Origin: JAWLHK01 sp041690355 [NCBI: bacterium]
Lineage (GTDB): Bacteria; J088; JAWLBW01
NCBI GenBank assembly: GCA_041690355.1
Contig: JAWLHK010000020.1
Location: 1-64,000 of the forward strand
Reading direction: 5' to 3'
DNA: 64,000 bases
Part shown: one piece after another, positions 7,378 to 14,798 of the stretch
Layout: each line of letters begins with the position of its first letter
How positions within the stretch are numbered: position 1 is the stretch's first letter
Made by a program: the position numbers and the translations under genes
Notes under the pieces: generated by a model
The model's database searches: none
What the model was told of the DNA's origin: nothing
What the model saw: the letters and a program-made list of their open reading frames with translations, nothing else

Positions 7378-8217
7378 ATGCGCATCGGAGCCCATGAGAG
7401 TATCGCCGGCGGGGTGCACGAGGCTCTGCTTCGTGCCGAGCGGGATCGTTGCGAAGCGATACAGATTTTCAGCAAGAACGGAAGCCAGTGGCGCGCGAAG
7501 CCGCTTCCGCAGGACGAGATCGCGGCTTTCCGGCGCGAGAGCGAGCGCCTGGGCCTCCTGATCCTCGTCCACACGAGTTACCTCATCAACCTCGGCGGCG
7601 CAGGCGAGGTGCTCGCGAAGAGCATCCCCGCGTTCGGTATCGAGATGGAGCGCTGCGAGCAACTCGGCATTCCGTTTCTCGTGCTCCATCCCGGGGCGCA
7701 TCTGGGGGCGGGCGAAGCGGATTGCCTGCCGCGGATCGCCGGTCACCTTCGCGCGGCGATCGATGGAACCCGCGGGTACGGCGTGCGCATCCTGCTCGAG
7801 AACACGGCAGGGCAGGGGACCACGGTGGGCTATCGCTTCGAGCACCTGCGGACGCTGCTCGATGCCATCGGGCGGCCGGAGCGCACGGGTGTCTGTTTCG
7901 ATACGCAGCACGCGTTTGCCGCCGGTTACGATCTGCGCACGGCAGCTGCCTGTGCCGCGACGATGGACGAGTTCGACAGAATCGTCGGCCTTGAGCATCT
8001 TCATGCCTTCCACCTCAACGATTCGCTGAAGGGGATCGGGAGCCGCGTGGACCGCCATGCGCGCATCGGGAGTGGAGCGTTGGGGACCGAAGCGTTCCGC
8101 GCGCTGTTCGCGGATGCGCGTTTCCGCGACACGCCGGGAATTCTCGAGGTTCCGCCCGGACCGGACAAGGAGTATCCTTTCCGCGACCAGATTGCCGCAG
8201 TCAGGCGGCTTGCTTGA
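7378..8217 (+). CDS. nfo: Endonuclease IV (AP endonuclease)
   Basis: 279 aa, full length for the family. Endonuclease IV cleaves DNA 5' of abasic sites and removes 3'-blocking groups in base excision repair, using three Zn ions in a TIM barrel. Seen here: N-terminal 'MRIGAHESIAGGVHEAL', 'LVHTSYLINL', 'FLVLHPGAHLG', 'ENTAGQGTTVGY' and 'VCFDTQHAFAAGYD'. 'HLNDSLKGIGSRVDRH' carries the last metal ligands. The stop lies 5 bp before a long heptamer array. It stands alone on its strand. Confidence 0.97.
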   Translation: MRIGAHESIAGGVHEALLRAERDRCEAIQIFSKNGSQWRAKPLPQDEIAAFRRESERLGLLILVHTSYLINLGGAGEVLAKSIPAFGIEMERCEQLGIPFLVLHPGAHLGAGEADCLPRIAGHLRAAIDGTRGYGVRILLENTAGQGTTVGYRFEHLRTLLDAIGRPERTGVCFDTQHAFAAGYDLRTAAACAATMDEFDRIVGLEHLHAFHLNDSLKGIGSRVDRHARIGSGALGTEAFRALFADARFRDTPGILEVPPGPDKEYPFRDQIAAVRRLA

Positions 8218-8222
8218 GGGCG

Positions 8223-8278
8223 AAGTACCAAGTACCAAGTACCAAGTACCAAGTACCAAGTACCAAGTACCAAGCACC
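8223..8278. repeat. Heptamer tandem array, (AAGTACC) x8
   Basis: Seven exact AAGTACC units followed by one AAGCACC unit, starting 5 bp after the nfo stop codon. The unit is 7 bp, so the array shifts frame at every repeat and cannot be a coding repeat of constant phase. It resembles the short tandemly repeated repetitive (STRR) heptamers described in filamentous cyanobacteria. Confidence 0.95.
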
Positions 8279-8280
8279 AA

Positions 8281-8301
8281 GAGCGCTGAGCGCTGAGCAG
8301 C
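8281..8301. repeat. Degenerate heptamer array, GAGCGCT type
   Basis: GAGCGCT, GAGCGCT and GAGCAGC follow directly on the AAGTACC array. A second 7-bp family thus lies immediately beside the first. Confidence 0.7.
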
Positions 8302-8342
8302 AAGAGCTGAAACAAGAGCCGGGGACTCCGTCTGGGACATTT

Positions 8343-8377
8343 CCGCGTGGAGACCAAAGCAAGAACATTCCACGCGG
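8343..8377. repeat. Hairpin CCGCGTGGA/TCCACGCGG
   Basis: A perfect 9-bp inverted repeat with a 17-bp loop. Its right arm overlaps the first octamer unit at 8372. No U-tract follows, so it is not a typical intrinsic terminator. Confidence 0.6.
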
Positions 8378-8752
8378 AGGCGCGGAGTCGCGGAGAGGAA
8401 AGGACGCGGAAAGAGCGTTCGTTTCCTTTTCTCAAGGTGCGGGAGGAGCGACGCTCGTGGCCCAGCGCCTCCGCGTGGGAGAGGTCCTTCAGAGGTGATG
8501 TTACTGAACACGGCCTGCACGTGGCTCTGGCGCTCCACCGGCAGCGATGCAAGGTCTCGAAGGGAGCTCTGCTCGCCGACGCTCGCGGGAAGGGCAAGAA
8601 AAAAGAAAGAAGACTCACCGCTACCCAGGGCCCTGCCCTGGGCGATTGGCCTGCGCCCCTTCAGGGCGCTATGGAATCGGGCGGTCGCCCAGGTCCGTTC
8701 TTCCTGAAAAGAAAAGGTACTAGTTTCTCTCCGCGTCTCCGCGCCTCCGCGT
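8372..8752. repeat. Inverted pair of NCGCGGAG octamer arrays
   Basis: 8372-8395 reads ACGCGGAG-GCGCGGAG-TCGCGGAG. 8729-8752 is its reverse complement at 23 of 24 positions. The arms enclose 333 bp without a recognisable gene. The layout (inverted short-unit arrays around a small segment) parallels the heptamer-flanked cassette at 48601-49174. Confidence 0.85.
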
Positions 8753-8776
8753 GGGAGAGGTCCTTCAGAGGCGATG
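8465..8776. repeat. 36-bp direct repeat pair
   Basis: 8465-8500 and 8741-8776 share 35 of 36 bases; the single difference is t/c just before the final 'gatg'. The right copy overlaps the octamer inverted repeat, showing that the repeats are nested. Confidence 0.85.
8624..8669. repeat. Two adjacent palindromes
   Basis: CCCAGGG-ccctg-CCCTGGG at 8624-8642 and GCGCCC-cttca-GGGCGC at 8653-8669. Both could form stable hairpins. They look like REP-type dispersed elements rather than terminators, since no T-run follows either. Confidence 0.65.
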
Positions 8777-8805
8777 CCGATGATCCTGGTCGGCACGCGC
8801 GCTGG

Positions 8806-8830
8806 CCTTCGACAGGCTCAGGGCGAACGG
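8806..8830. repeat. Dispersed palindromic element of the CTTCGACAGGCTCAGG type
   Basis: The 25 bp from 8806 match a short repeat common in intergenic DNA of many proteobacterial genomes, whose spurious translation reads 'FDRLRANG' or 'RPEPVEG'. Its presence adds another repeat family to this hot spot. Confidence 0.6.
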
Positions 8831-8889
8831 GAATCAAGTGACGCAAGCATCGAGCAGAAAGGTGGGGAATCCGGTACTTGCCGATAACC

Positions 8890-9090
8890 CGTCACTCGTC
8901 ACTCCGGAAAAGCGCCAAGCGCCGAGCACTGAGCGCCAATCAACAAGGCCGTGGTGATCTTCGTCCTTGCCGTAAACTCGTCACTCGTCACGGGGAAAGC
9001 GCCAAGCGCCGAGCACTGAGCGCCAATCAACAAGGCCGTGGCGATCTTCGTCCTTGCCGTAAACTCGTAACTCGTCACTCGTCACTCATG
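8890..9090. repeat. ACTCGTC heptamer arrays with an 87-bp direct duplication
   Basis: ACTCGTC-type heptamers occur near 8890-8904, 8976-8991 and 9062-9088. Between them lie heptamer-phased variants GCGCCAA, GCGCCGA and GCACTGA. 8909-8981 is repeated at 8996-9068 with one mismatch, an offset of 87 bp. The last array runs into the stop codon (9086-9088) of the minus-strand methyltransferase gene. Confidence 0.85.
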
Positions 9091-10066
9091 TTTTCATCGT
9101 CGTCGAGGGTTCTGCCTCGATCGGCAGCGTGAGCACGCGCGGGGGCGGCGGCCGGCCCATGCGGATGCGCACGGCCGGCGGCGAGGCACGGTGGTAGACG
9201 ATCGTCTCGCGATCCAGTTCTGCCCGCAGGACCCGCAGGACTTCGGCGGCCGACGTCAGCGTAGGTGCGCGCAGGAGAAGCAGATCGGCGAGCATGTTGT
9301 GGGCCAGGCGGCGCTGGCGCTCTTCGGCGTCGGACCGGCGCGGACCCGGATAGCGCATGGTGTGGAATCCGCGGAGCCACGCTTCGATCGCCGGCAGCGA
9401 GAACCGGCCGGCGAGGCGGCGCATCCAGCGCACCGGCCGGCGATCGGGAAGCTCGCCGAGCGGAAAGGCGATCGCGATGTCGCCGCCGACGCGCACGACG
9501 CGGCGGGCCTCGTCGAAAACCCCTTGGGGATCGGCCGTCGTCGCGAGCGTACCCACGAGCAGCAGCGCGTCGGCCCAGCCGGTGGCCAGGGGGAGGCGCC
9601 GCGGATTCGCCTGCGCGTAGCGCACGCCGGGCAGGTCGCCGAGAAGATCGCGGCAGATCTCAATGCGCTCGTCGGGTTCGAACAGGACCAGTTCGCGCGT
9701 GTAGCGGGCCAGCCACTCGGCGTGCCGGCCGCCGAGCGCGCCCAGGATGACGACCCGCTGCCCGGCAAGCTGCTCGGGCAGCCACCCGGTCAAACGGCGC
9801 AGCTCTTCGCGCGCGATGCGGGTGCCGCGGTAGGAGTCGAGCAGGTAGAGGCCGTAGCGCCGCAGCGGCCCGGCATCGAGGCCGGGCGGCGGGGCCTGGA
9901 AGCGCAGAATGCCGCCGCGGCGCGGGATGAAGTGGCCGCGCTCGCAGGCGGCGCCCCGCTCGCCCGAGGCGCGCGAGACGGCCTCGTGCAGGTTGGCGTG
10001 GCAGTGCGGGCAGAGAAAGATCTGCGTGTCGTCGCTGCGATGGATGTGGCGGATGCGGTCGGTCAT
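9086..10066 (-). CDS. Class I SAM-dependent methyltransferase with N-terminal zinc-ribbon-like segment
   Basis: About 326 aa from the ATG at 10066; a GTG at 10078 would add four residues. Residues about 15-50 hold 'CPHCHANLHEAV' and a later 'CERGHFIPR', a Cys/His ribbon such as precedes many small-molecule or tRNA methyltransferases (for example the RlmA/UbiE-like type). Rossmann core: 'RVVILGALGGRHAEWL' in place of the usual GxGxG, 'LVLFEPDERIEICRD' and 'GWADALLLVGTLATTADP', ending with 'VVRVGGDIAIAFPLGEL'. The ILGALGG loop is degenerate, so activity should not be assumed. The stop codon is embedded in a heptamer repeat. Confidence 0.6.
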   Translation of the reverse strand: MTDRIRHIHRSDDTQIFLCPHCHANLHEAVSRASGERGAACERGHFIPRRGGILRFQAPPPGLDAGPLRRYGLYLLDSYRGTRIAREELRRLTGWLPEQLAGQRVVILGALGGRHAEWLARYTRELVLFEPDERIEICRDLLGDLPGVRYAQANPRRLPLATGWADALLLVGTLATTADPQGVFDEARRVVRVGGDIAIAFPLGELPDRRPVRWMRRLAGRFSLPAIEAWLRGFHTMRYPGPRRSDAEERQRRLAHNMLADLLLLRAPTLTSAAEVLRVLRAELDRETIVYHRASPPAVRIRMGRPPPPRVLTLPIEAEPSTTMKT

Positions 10067-10132
10067 GGGCGATTCCACTGACCATCACAGGGCAGGCCGC
10101 CTGCAATGTCAATGGGGTTCGCCGCGGTTCGC

Positions 10133-10939
10133 TCAGCTCGCGATCTTGAGGCCGCTCTCGTAGCCCAGGCGCCGCGAGAGCTGCTCGGCCGTCTGCAGAA
10201 GGAGCGGTATCAGGTCGCGCCGCATGCGTTCGTCCTGCAGGCGATAGGCCGGACCGGTCAGTTCGATGGCGGCGACGACGCGGCGGGTGTAGTCGCGCAC
10301 CGGCACGGCCACGCCGCGCACGTCGGCTTCGAATTCCTCATGGTCCAGGGCATACCCCTGCGACTCGACGCGCGAGAGCGCCTTGCGCAGCGCTTCGCCG
10401 TCGACGATCGTGTTCGGCGTGCGGGCCTCGAGGGTCTCGCCGAGATGGCGTTGCAGCTCTTCGTCGCTCAGCGGCGCGAGCAGCATCTTGCCCAGGGCCG
10501 TGGCGTGCGCCGGGGGGCACTGGCCCGTACGGCTGACGACGCGCACGCTCTGGGTCGACTCGAGCGTGTCGAGGTAGACCGTCGTGCCGTTCTTGAGCAC
10601 CCCGATGGCCACCGTCTCGCCGCAGGCGGAACGGAGCGTTTCAAGCGCCGGGCGGGCCTGCTGCATGATCCCCGAATGCCGCAGATAGGTCTGTCCGAGC
10701 TGCAGGGCCTTGACCCCGAGCCGGTAATTCTCGGTCGCCTTGTTCTGCTCGATGTACCCCTTGGTCTCCAGGGTCGCCAGCAGGCGGAAGACGTTGTTCT
10801 TGTGCAGGTTCAGGCGGTGGCTGAGTTCGGTCACGCCCAGCTCGTCGTCGGCCCCCTTGAACTCTTCGAGCAGGCTGAGGCTGTGCACGACGGACTGGAT
10901 CAGATAATTGGCTTTGGCTCTTTTCACGCGTTCCTCCAT
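10133..10939 (-). CDS. IclR-family transcriptional regulator
   Basis: 268 aa from the ATG at 10939; the frame stays open upstream but without regulator homology. An N-terminal winged helix-turn-helix ('LGVTELSHRLNLHKNNVFRL') and 'LETKGYIEQNKATENYRLG' match the IclR DNA-binding domain. The C-terminal effector domain has 'SGIMQQARPALETL', 'GQCPPAHATALGKMLLA' and 'DVRGVAVPVRDYTRRVVAA'. IclR proteins control catabolic operons and bind small carboxylates. No catabolic gene is adjacent, so the target is unknown. A TATAAAC/GTTATA dyad just upstream may be its own operator. Confidence 0.9.
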   Translation of the reverse strand: MEERVKRAKANYLIQSVVHSLSLLEEFKGADDELGVTELSHRLNLHKNNVFRLLATLETKGYIEQNKATENYRLGVKALQLGQTYLRHSGIMQQARPALETLRSACGETVAIGVLKNGTTVYLDTLESTQSVRVVSRTGQCPPAHATALGKMLLAPLSDEELQRHLGETLEARTPNTIVDGEALRKALSRVESQGYALDHEEFEADVRGVAVPVRDYTRRVVAAIELTGPAYRLQDERMRRDLIPLLLQTAEQLSRRLGYESGLKIAS

Positions 10940-11282
10940 GCAGGCAGCGGTGCTCTCCCCCCAGCGGCCGTCCTGTCTATAACCCTGTTTATAACACGAT
11001 GCGTCATGCGCGTCAAGACGTCTCTGTCCCTCGAGCGGTCTGCGGTCTGTGTGACAAGGTGCGTCAGAGGAAACATGTGTTACATCCAGCGTTTGCCATC
11101 CGGGACGTCCCCATTGTAAGGCTGCGTCATCGCGCCGTGAAGGCCTGCCGGGGCGCCACACGGGGCGCACGAGGTCACGGGGCAGAGTTCCTCCGGGGGG
11201 CGTCGGAGTAGAACCGTGTTACATCAGGGACCGAGGCTGGGGTAACCTACTGTTTCGGTTGCGAATTTCCGGCCGACCCGCT
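10940..11282. other. Intergenic region upstream of the IclR and pentapeptide genes
   Basis: 343 bp without a gene, between two divergent start codons. It holds the TATAA dyad at 10978-10994 and, further right, two copies of GTGTTACATC (near 11076 and 11217). These may be binding sites or degenerate -10 elements. No terminator or repeat array is visible. Confidence 0.5.
10978..10994 (-). promoter_or_regulatory. AT-rich dyad, possible IclR promoter/operator
   Basis: Read on the minus strand it is TTATAAACAGGGTTATA, a near-symmetric TATAAAC-agg-GTTATA. It is an AT-rich island in GC-rich DNA, about 38 bp before the IclR start codon. Position and symmetry suit autoregulation, but the half sites do not match a known IclR consensus. 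Confidence 0.3.
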
Positions 11283-12089
11283 ATGCTGGCCTGTATTGGG
11301 GAGTTTCAGGCCTTGTCGATTGACGAACATACGCGTGAATCTGTCCTGGCTGCCGTCCAGGCGGGTGAAGCGCTCGAAAATCAGAAGCTCAAGGGGATCG
11401 ATCTCTCGGGTGCCGACCTGCAGAACGCGCGTTTTGCCGGAACGCACTTCCGCTACTCCGATCTCTCGCGGGCGAATCTGCGCGGGGCCGATCTGCGCGG
11501 CGCGAACCTGCGCCACGTCAATCTGAAAGGGGCCGACCTGTCGGGCGCCGACCTGCGCGAGGCCGACCTGAACCATGCCGACATCAGCGGGGCCGTGCTC
11601 ACGGGCGCGAACACCCGGGGCATGAAGGCCGGCGGCACGCGGGGACTCTCTACGCGCGTGTTCTTTACCCAGGCGGTCGTCGACCGGATTCTCGGCAAGG
11701 GGCACGGTGCGCTCGACGGCGAGGTGCTCGACATCGCGGCGCGCAAGGAGCGTTGGAGACTCGTGTCGGCCGTCCGCTTCATCGGGATTGAAGCCGGCGA
11801 CGACGTGCGCGGCATCCTGCACCGGGTGCTCACCGAAGAGGCCCTGCGCGAACAGGGGATCGATCTGTTGCGCTCGACGGCCGTCGACGAGAAGCATGAA
11901 GCCGTCTACATCGTCGAGGCCGGCTTTCTCGGCGAACCGCTCCACGCGACAGAGCCCGCGGCCGCCGACGGCTCGGGGGCGCCCGCTTCCGACGCGACCC
12001 CCGCCCCCGCGTTCGAAGGGGTGGAACAGAAGAAGTCGGATCAGGAGCTGATCAACGACTTTCTGCTGCGCCGGCTCACCTCTTCCTGA
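11283..12089 (+). CDS. Pentapeptide-repeat protein with C-terminal extension
   Basis: About 268 aa. Residues about 38-115 are pentapeptide repeats of the A(D/N)LxX type ('LSGADLQNARFAG', 'ANLRGADLRGANLRHVNL'), forming a right-handed quadrilateral beta helix. The rest is a mixed domain with 'RVFFTQAVVDRILGKGHGAL' and 'RWRLVSAVRFIGIEAGDDVR', then an acidic Ala/Pro linker and 'DQELINDFLLRRLTSS'. The C-terminal region could be a PilZ-like or signalling domain; I cannot confirm that. The start is uncertain (ATG 11283, or TTG 11259). It ends 8 bp before the phosphoesterase. Confidence 0.6.
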   Translation: MLACIGEFQALSIDEHTRESVLAAVQAGEALENQKLKGIDLSGADLQNARFAGTHFRYSDLSRANLRGADLRGANLRHVNLKGADLSGADLREADLNHADISGAVLTGANTRGMKAGGTRGLSTRVFFTQAVVDRILGKGHGALDGEVLDIAARKERWRLVSAVRFIGIEAGDDVRGILHRVLTEEALREQGIDLLRSTAVDEKHEAVYIVEAGFLGEPLHATEPAAADGSGAPASDATPAPAFEGVEQKKSDQELINDFLLRRLTSS

Positions 12090-12097
12090 GCGCTCCC

Positions 12098-12838
12098 GTG
12101 CGGCTTGCACTCCTGACAGACGTCCACAGTAATACCGAAGCGCTCGGCGCCGTGCTCGCCGATGTGCGCAAGCGCAACGTCGACGCCCTCATTCACCTGG
12201 GCGACGTCGTCGGTTACGGGGCCGAGCCGAACGAGTGCTGCGCCATTCTGCGGCGCGAAGCCCAGCTGTCGCTGCTGGGGAACCATGATGCCGTCGTCGT
12301 CGGCCGCATGGACAAGTCCTGGTTCGCCAGCCATGCCCGCGTCGCCGCCGAGTGGACGAGCGGCCTTCTCCTGCCCGAGCACGGCGAGTGGCTCGCCCGC
12401 GCCCCGTATACGTACCGGGAACGCGACTACCTCTTTTCGCACGGCTCGCCGGTCGCGCCCGAACAGTTCCGCTACGTGCTCAGCCGCGGCGAAGCCGAAG
12501 ACATCTTCGCCTGGTCGCGCGGGGCCGGGGTGCGGGTCGTCTTCGTGGGGCACGCGCATCAGTGCTTCGCCTTTCACGACGGAGCGGCCGAGGTCGTCGA
12601 GGTCGACGGCATCGAGCACACCGAACTCGACGTGAGCGCGGGGCGCTGGGTCATCAACGTGGGGAGCGTGGGGCAACCGCGCGACGGCGATCCGCGCGCC
12701 TGCTACGGCGTCGTCGATCTGGACGCCGGGCGCTACGAAGCCTACCGCATTCCTTATGATGTCGAAGCCGCCGCCGCCAAGATCCGGGCGGCCGGTCTCC
12801 CCGAAGTCCTCAGCGCCCGGCTCGCGCTGGGCCGGTAG
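12098..12838 (+). CDS. Calcineurin-like metallophosphoesterase (YfcE/DUF2437 type)
   Basis: 246 aa. Metal-binding motifs in order are 'LLTDVHSNTEAL' (DxH), 'IHLGDVVGYG' (GDxxG), 'LLGNHDAVVV' (GNHD), 'FSHGSP' and 'VFVGHAHQCFAF' (GHxH). This is a compact cytoplasmic phosphoesterase similar to diadenosine-tetraphosphatase-like or 2',3'-cyclic phosphodiesterase families. 'VGYGAEPNECC' is common in the group. GTG start. It follows the pentapeptide gene closely and may share its transcript. Family secure, substrate unknown. Confidence 0.9.
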   Translation: MRLALLTDVHSNTEALGAVLADVRKRNVDALIHLGDVVGYGAEPNECCAILRREAQLSLLGNHDAVVVGRMDKSWFASHARVAAEWTSGLLLPEHGEWLARAPYTYRERDYLFSHGSPVAPEQFRYVLSRGEAEDIFAWSRGAGVRVVFVGHAHQCFAFHDGAAEVVEVDGIEHTELDVSAGRWVINVGSVGQPRDGDPRACYGVVDLDAGRYEAYRIPYDVEAAAAKIRAAGLPEVLSARLALGR

Positions 12839-12863
12839 GTACCGGGTCGTCAGGGCGACCCCT

Positions 12864-12893
12864 TTGACGGGGATCACTGACATGTGTTACAGT
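12864..12893 (+). promoter_or_regulatory. Promoter upstream of the small secreted protein
   Basis: TTGACG at 12864-12869 and TACAGT at 12888-12893 with an 18-bp spacer. The start codon at 12917 follows after 'GGGAGAAGAAG'. A strong candidate sigma-70 promoter. Confidence 0.65.
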
Positions 12894-12916
12894 AGCGAGC
12901 ATTCTGGGAGAAGAAG

Positions 12917-13240
12917 ATGACCAGGTTTCCGATGTTCAAAGTGGGTCTTCTCGCCGTTGCCGTGTCGGTCTCGTTCGGCGCCCCTGCGGCCGTCGAGGCG
13001 CAGGATGCGCCGGCCATGCCGCCGGCCGCTGAGCCGGCCGCTCCGTCGGCCCCGGCCGCACCGGTCGCACGCGGAACGACGACCGACATTCTGCGCGCCG
13101 AGCGGGGCGAACCCGTCGACCGAAAGGTCACCGAAGAAAGTATCTACGGGCCCGGCGTCGAGAAGTGGACGTATTCCGGCGGAGTCATCGTCGTCGTTCA
13201 GGAAGGCATCGTGATCGACTCCTTCGTCGACCAGCAGTAA
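12917..13240 (+). CDS. Small secreted protein of unknown function
   Basis: 107 aa. A signal peptide ('MTRFPMFKVGLLAVAVSVSFG' minus its last residue, then AxA-like sites) leads into an Ala/Pro linker at residues 28-52. A compact C-terminal domain follows with 'TTTDILRAERGEPVDRKV' and 'YSGGVIVVVQEGIVIDSFV'. It resembles small periplasmic proteins with one beta-hairpin repeat (DUF2845-like), but I do not recognise a named family. It has a good GGGAGAAG ribosome-binding site and its own promoter. The next gene lies 46 bp on. Confidence 0.55.
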   Translation: MTRFPMFKVGLLAVAVSVSFGAPAAVEAQDAPAMPPAAEPAAPSAPAAPVARGTTTDILRAERGEPVDRKVTEESIYGPGVEKWTYSGGVIVVVQEGIVIDSFVDQQ

Positions 13241-13286
13241 TCGTCTCGCATCGTTTGTATTTCCACTCATTGGTTAGGTGACGTCG

Positions 13287-13529
13287 ATGAACAAACTCCT
13301 TTCCGTCCCCGACGCGAACCGCGGCGATCAGAACGCCGACGAAGAACTCTACTCGAAGCAGTTCCAGGTCGAGAACAAGATGTTCTATGTCGACCTGAAG
13401 GCGAACGGCAACGGAATGTATCTGAAGATCAGCGAAAAGAGCGGCGGGCGGCGTCACAACGTCTTTCTGCCTGCTCCGGGGCTCCTCGAGCTTCGTGACG
13501 CGATCGAAGAAGCGCTCAAGCGCATGTGA
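13287..13529 (+). CDS. Single-domain PUR-alpha-like nucleic-acid-binding protein (DUF3276-like)
   Basis: 80 aa from the ATG at 13287, which has AGGTG at proper spacing; a GTG at 13278 would add three codons. 'LYSKQFQVENKMFYVDLKAN' followed by 'GMYLKISEKSGGRR' and 'HNVFLPAPGLLELRDAIEEAL' is a PUR repeat, the beta-sheet plus helix unit of Pur-alpha. Bacterial single-repeat versions occur in spirochaetes, Bacteroidetes and others and bind ssDNA or RNA. A terminator directly follows, so it ends its transcript before aroB. Confidence 0.8.
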   Translation: MNKLLSVPDANRGDQNADEELYSKQFQVENKMFYVDLKANGNGMYLKISEKSGGRRHNVFLPAPGLLELRDAIEEALKRM

Positions 13530-13554
13530 CCTTGCGGCGTCATCCGGTTCTGCA

Positions 13555-13580
13555 GACTCCCTCCGGGGAGTCTTTTTTTT
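13555..13580 (+). terminator. Intrinsic terminator
   Basis: GACTCCC-tccg-GGGAGTC followed by eight T residues. It ends the PUR-like gene and shows that any aroB start must lie after it. Confidence 0.92.
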
Positions 13581-13593
13581 CGTGGGGATTGCC

Positions 13594-14721
13594 ATGACCG
13601 ACTCCGTCGAGACCGTCGACGTCAGCCTGCGCAAAGCGGTCGACGACAGCTACCGAATCACCGTCGGCCCCGCGCTGCTCGAGCGCGCCGCCGGTCTGCT
13701 TCAGGACCGGAAGCTGCCGAAGCGCGTGGCCATCGTCAGCGACACCGGCGTCTATCCGCTCTACGGGCAGACGCTGCGGCGGGCCCTCGAAGCGGGCGGG
13801 TACGAAGTTGCCGCCGAAGCCGTCTTCGAAGCGGGCGAAGCGAGCAAGACGCGCACGACCAAGGCGTGGATCGAGGATCGCCTGCTCGACGCCCGGCTGG
13901 GGCGCGACGCCTGGATCGCCGCGCTCGGCGGCGGCGTCGTCGGCGACATGGCCGGATTCGTCGCCGCGACCTATCTGCGCGGCATCCCCTTCGTCCAGTT
14001 CCCCACGACCCTGCTGGCCATGGTCGACAGCTCGGTCGGCGGCAAGACGGGTCTCGATACGCCCCACGGCAAGAACCTGGTCGGCGCGTTCTGGCAGCCC
14101 CGGGCGGTCATCGCCGACGTGGGTCTTCTCGGGAGCCTGCCGGCGGATCAGTTTCTCGCCGGCCTGGCAGAGTCGGTGAAGCACGCCGTCATCGCCGACG
14201 CCGAACTCTTCGCCTTCATGCGCGTCGAGTGGGAGCGCATTCTCGCCCGCGATCCGGGCGTGCTCCAGGTGCTCGTCGCCAGAAACTGCGCCATCAAGGC
14301 GCGCGTCGTCGAGCAGGATGAGCGCGAAGGTGATCTGCGCAAGATTCTCAACTACGGTCACACGCTCGGCCATGCGGTCGAGACGGCGGCGGACTATGCG
14401 GAGCTGCACGGCATGTGCGTCGCCCTCGGCATGATCTACGAGGGGCGCCTCGCCGAGCGCCTCGGGCTGTGGTCTTCGGGGGAACGGCAGGAGGTCGAAG
14501 CCTTTCTGCGCCAGGCCGGTTATCCGGCGGTCGACACCCTGGCTGCCGACAGCGAGATCCTGATCCGCCTCACGCAGGCCGACAAGAAGGCGCGCGAAGG
14601 CAAGGTCGAATACGTGCTGCCGCAGCGCCTCGGCGCCATGCACCGGGGCGAGCGCGGCTACGGCGTGCGCGTCGACGACGCCGAGGTGCTGGCCGTGCTG
14701 CGCGAGATACGCGGCCGCTGA
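13594..14721 (+). CDS. aroB: 3-dehydroquinate synthase
   Basis: 375 aa from the ATG at 13594, which lies after the terminator. AroB converts DAHP to 3-dehydroquinate in the shikimate pathway, using NAD and a divalent metal. Typical blocks are 'GGGVVGDMAGFVAATYLRG', 'QFPTTLLAMVDSSVGGKTG', 'KNLVGAFWQP', 'LAGLAESVKHAVIAD' and 'ILNYGHTLGHAVETA' (metal-binding His). The distal 'LTQADKKAREGKVEYVLPQ' is also conserved. No other aro gene is adjacent. Confidence 0.97.
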   Translation: MTDSVETVDVSLRKAVDDSYRITVGPALLERAAGLLQDRKLPKRVAIVSDTGVYPLYGQTLRRALEAGGYEVAAEAVFEAGEASKTRTTKAWIEDRLLDARLGRDAWIAALGGGVVGDMAGFVAATYLRGIPFVQFPTTLLAMVDSSVGGKTGLDTPHGKNLVGAFWQPRAVIADVGLLGSLPADQFLAGLAESVKHAVIADAELFAFMRVEWERILARDPGVLQVLVARNCAIKARVVEQDEREGDLRKILNYGHTLGHAVETAADYAELHGMCVALGMIYEGRLAERLGLWSSGERQEVEAFLRQAGYPAVDTLAADSEILIRLTQADKKAREGKVEYVLPQRLGAMHRGERGYGVRVDDAEVLAVLREIRGR

Positions 14722-14798
14722 TCCGGTTGCCGCCCCCCGGTGCGGTTTGCTATGGTATTCCACCCCGGCATTCTTCTGCGGCCGGAGAGGGAGGACCC

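Larger units (their letters stand above)
8279..9085. other. Gene-free repeat mosaic between nfo and the methyltransferase gene
   Basis: About 0.8 kb with no credible coding sequence; the open frames follow the repeats and lack ribosome-binding sites. It is built from several repeat classes, annotated separately: heptamer arrays, an octamer inverted repeat, direct duplications and palindromes. Repeats fill the space from one flanking stop codon to the other. Confidence 0.8.

Noticed and set aside
8223-8278. Possible CRISPR array
   Set aside because: The unit is 7 bp with no spacers; no cas genes are present.
11076-12893. Recurrent GTGTTACA motif near 11076, 11217 and 12884 as a regulator-binding site
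   Set aside because: The copy at 12884 is explained by a -10 promoter box (TACAGT), and three short matches in AT-poor DNA are not enough to claim an operator.
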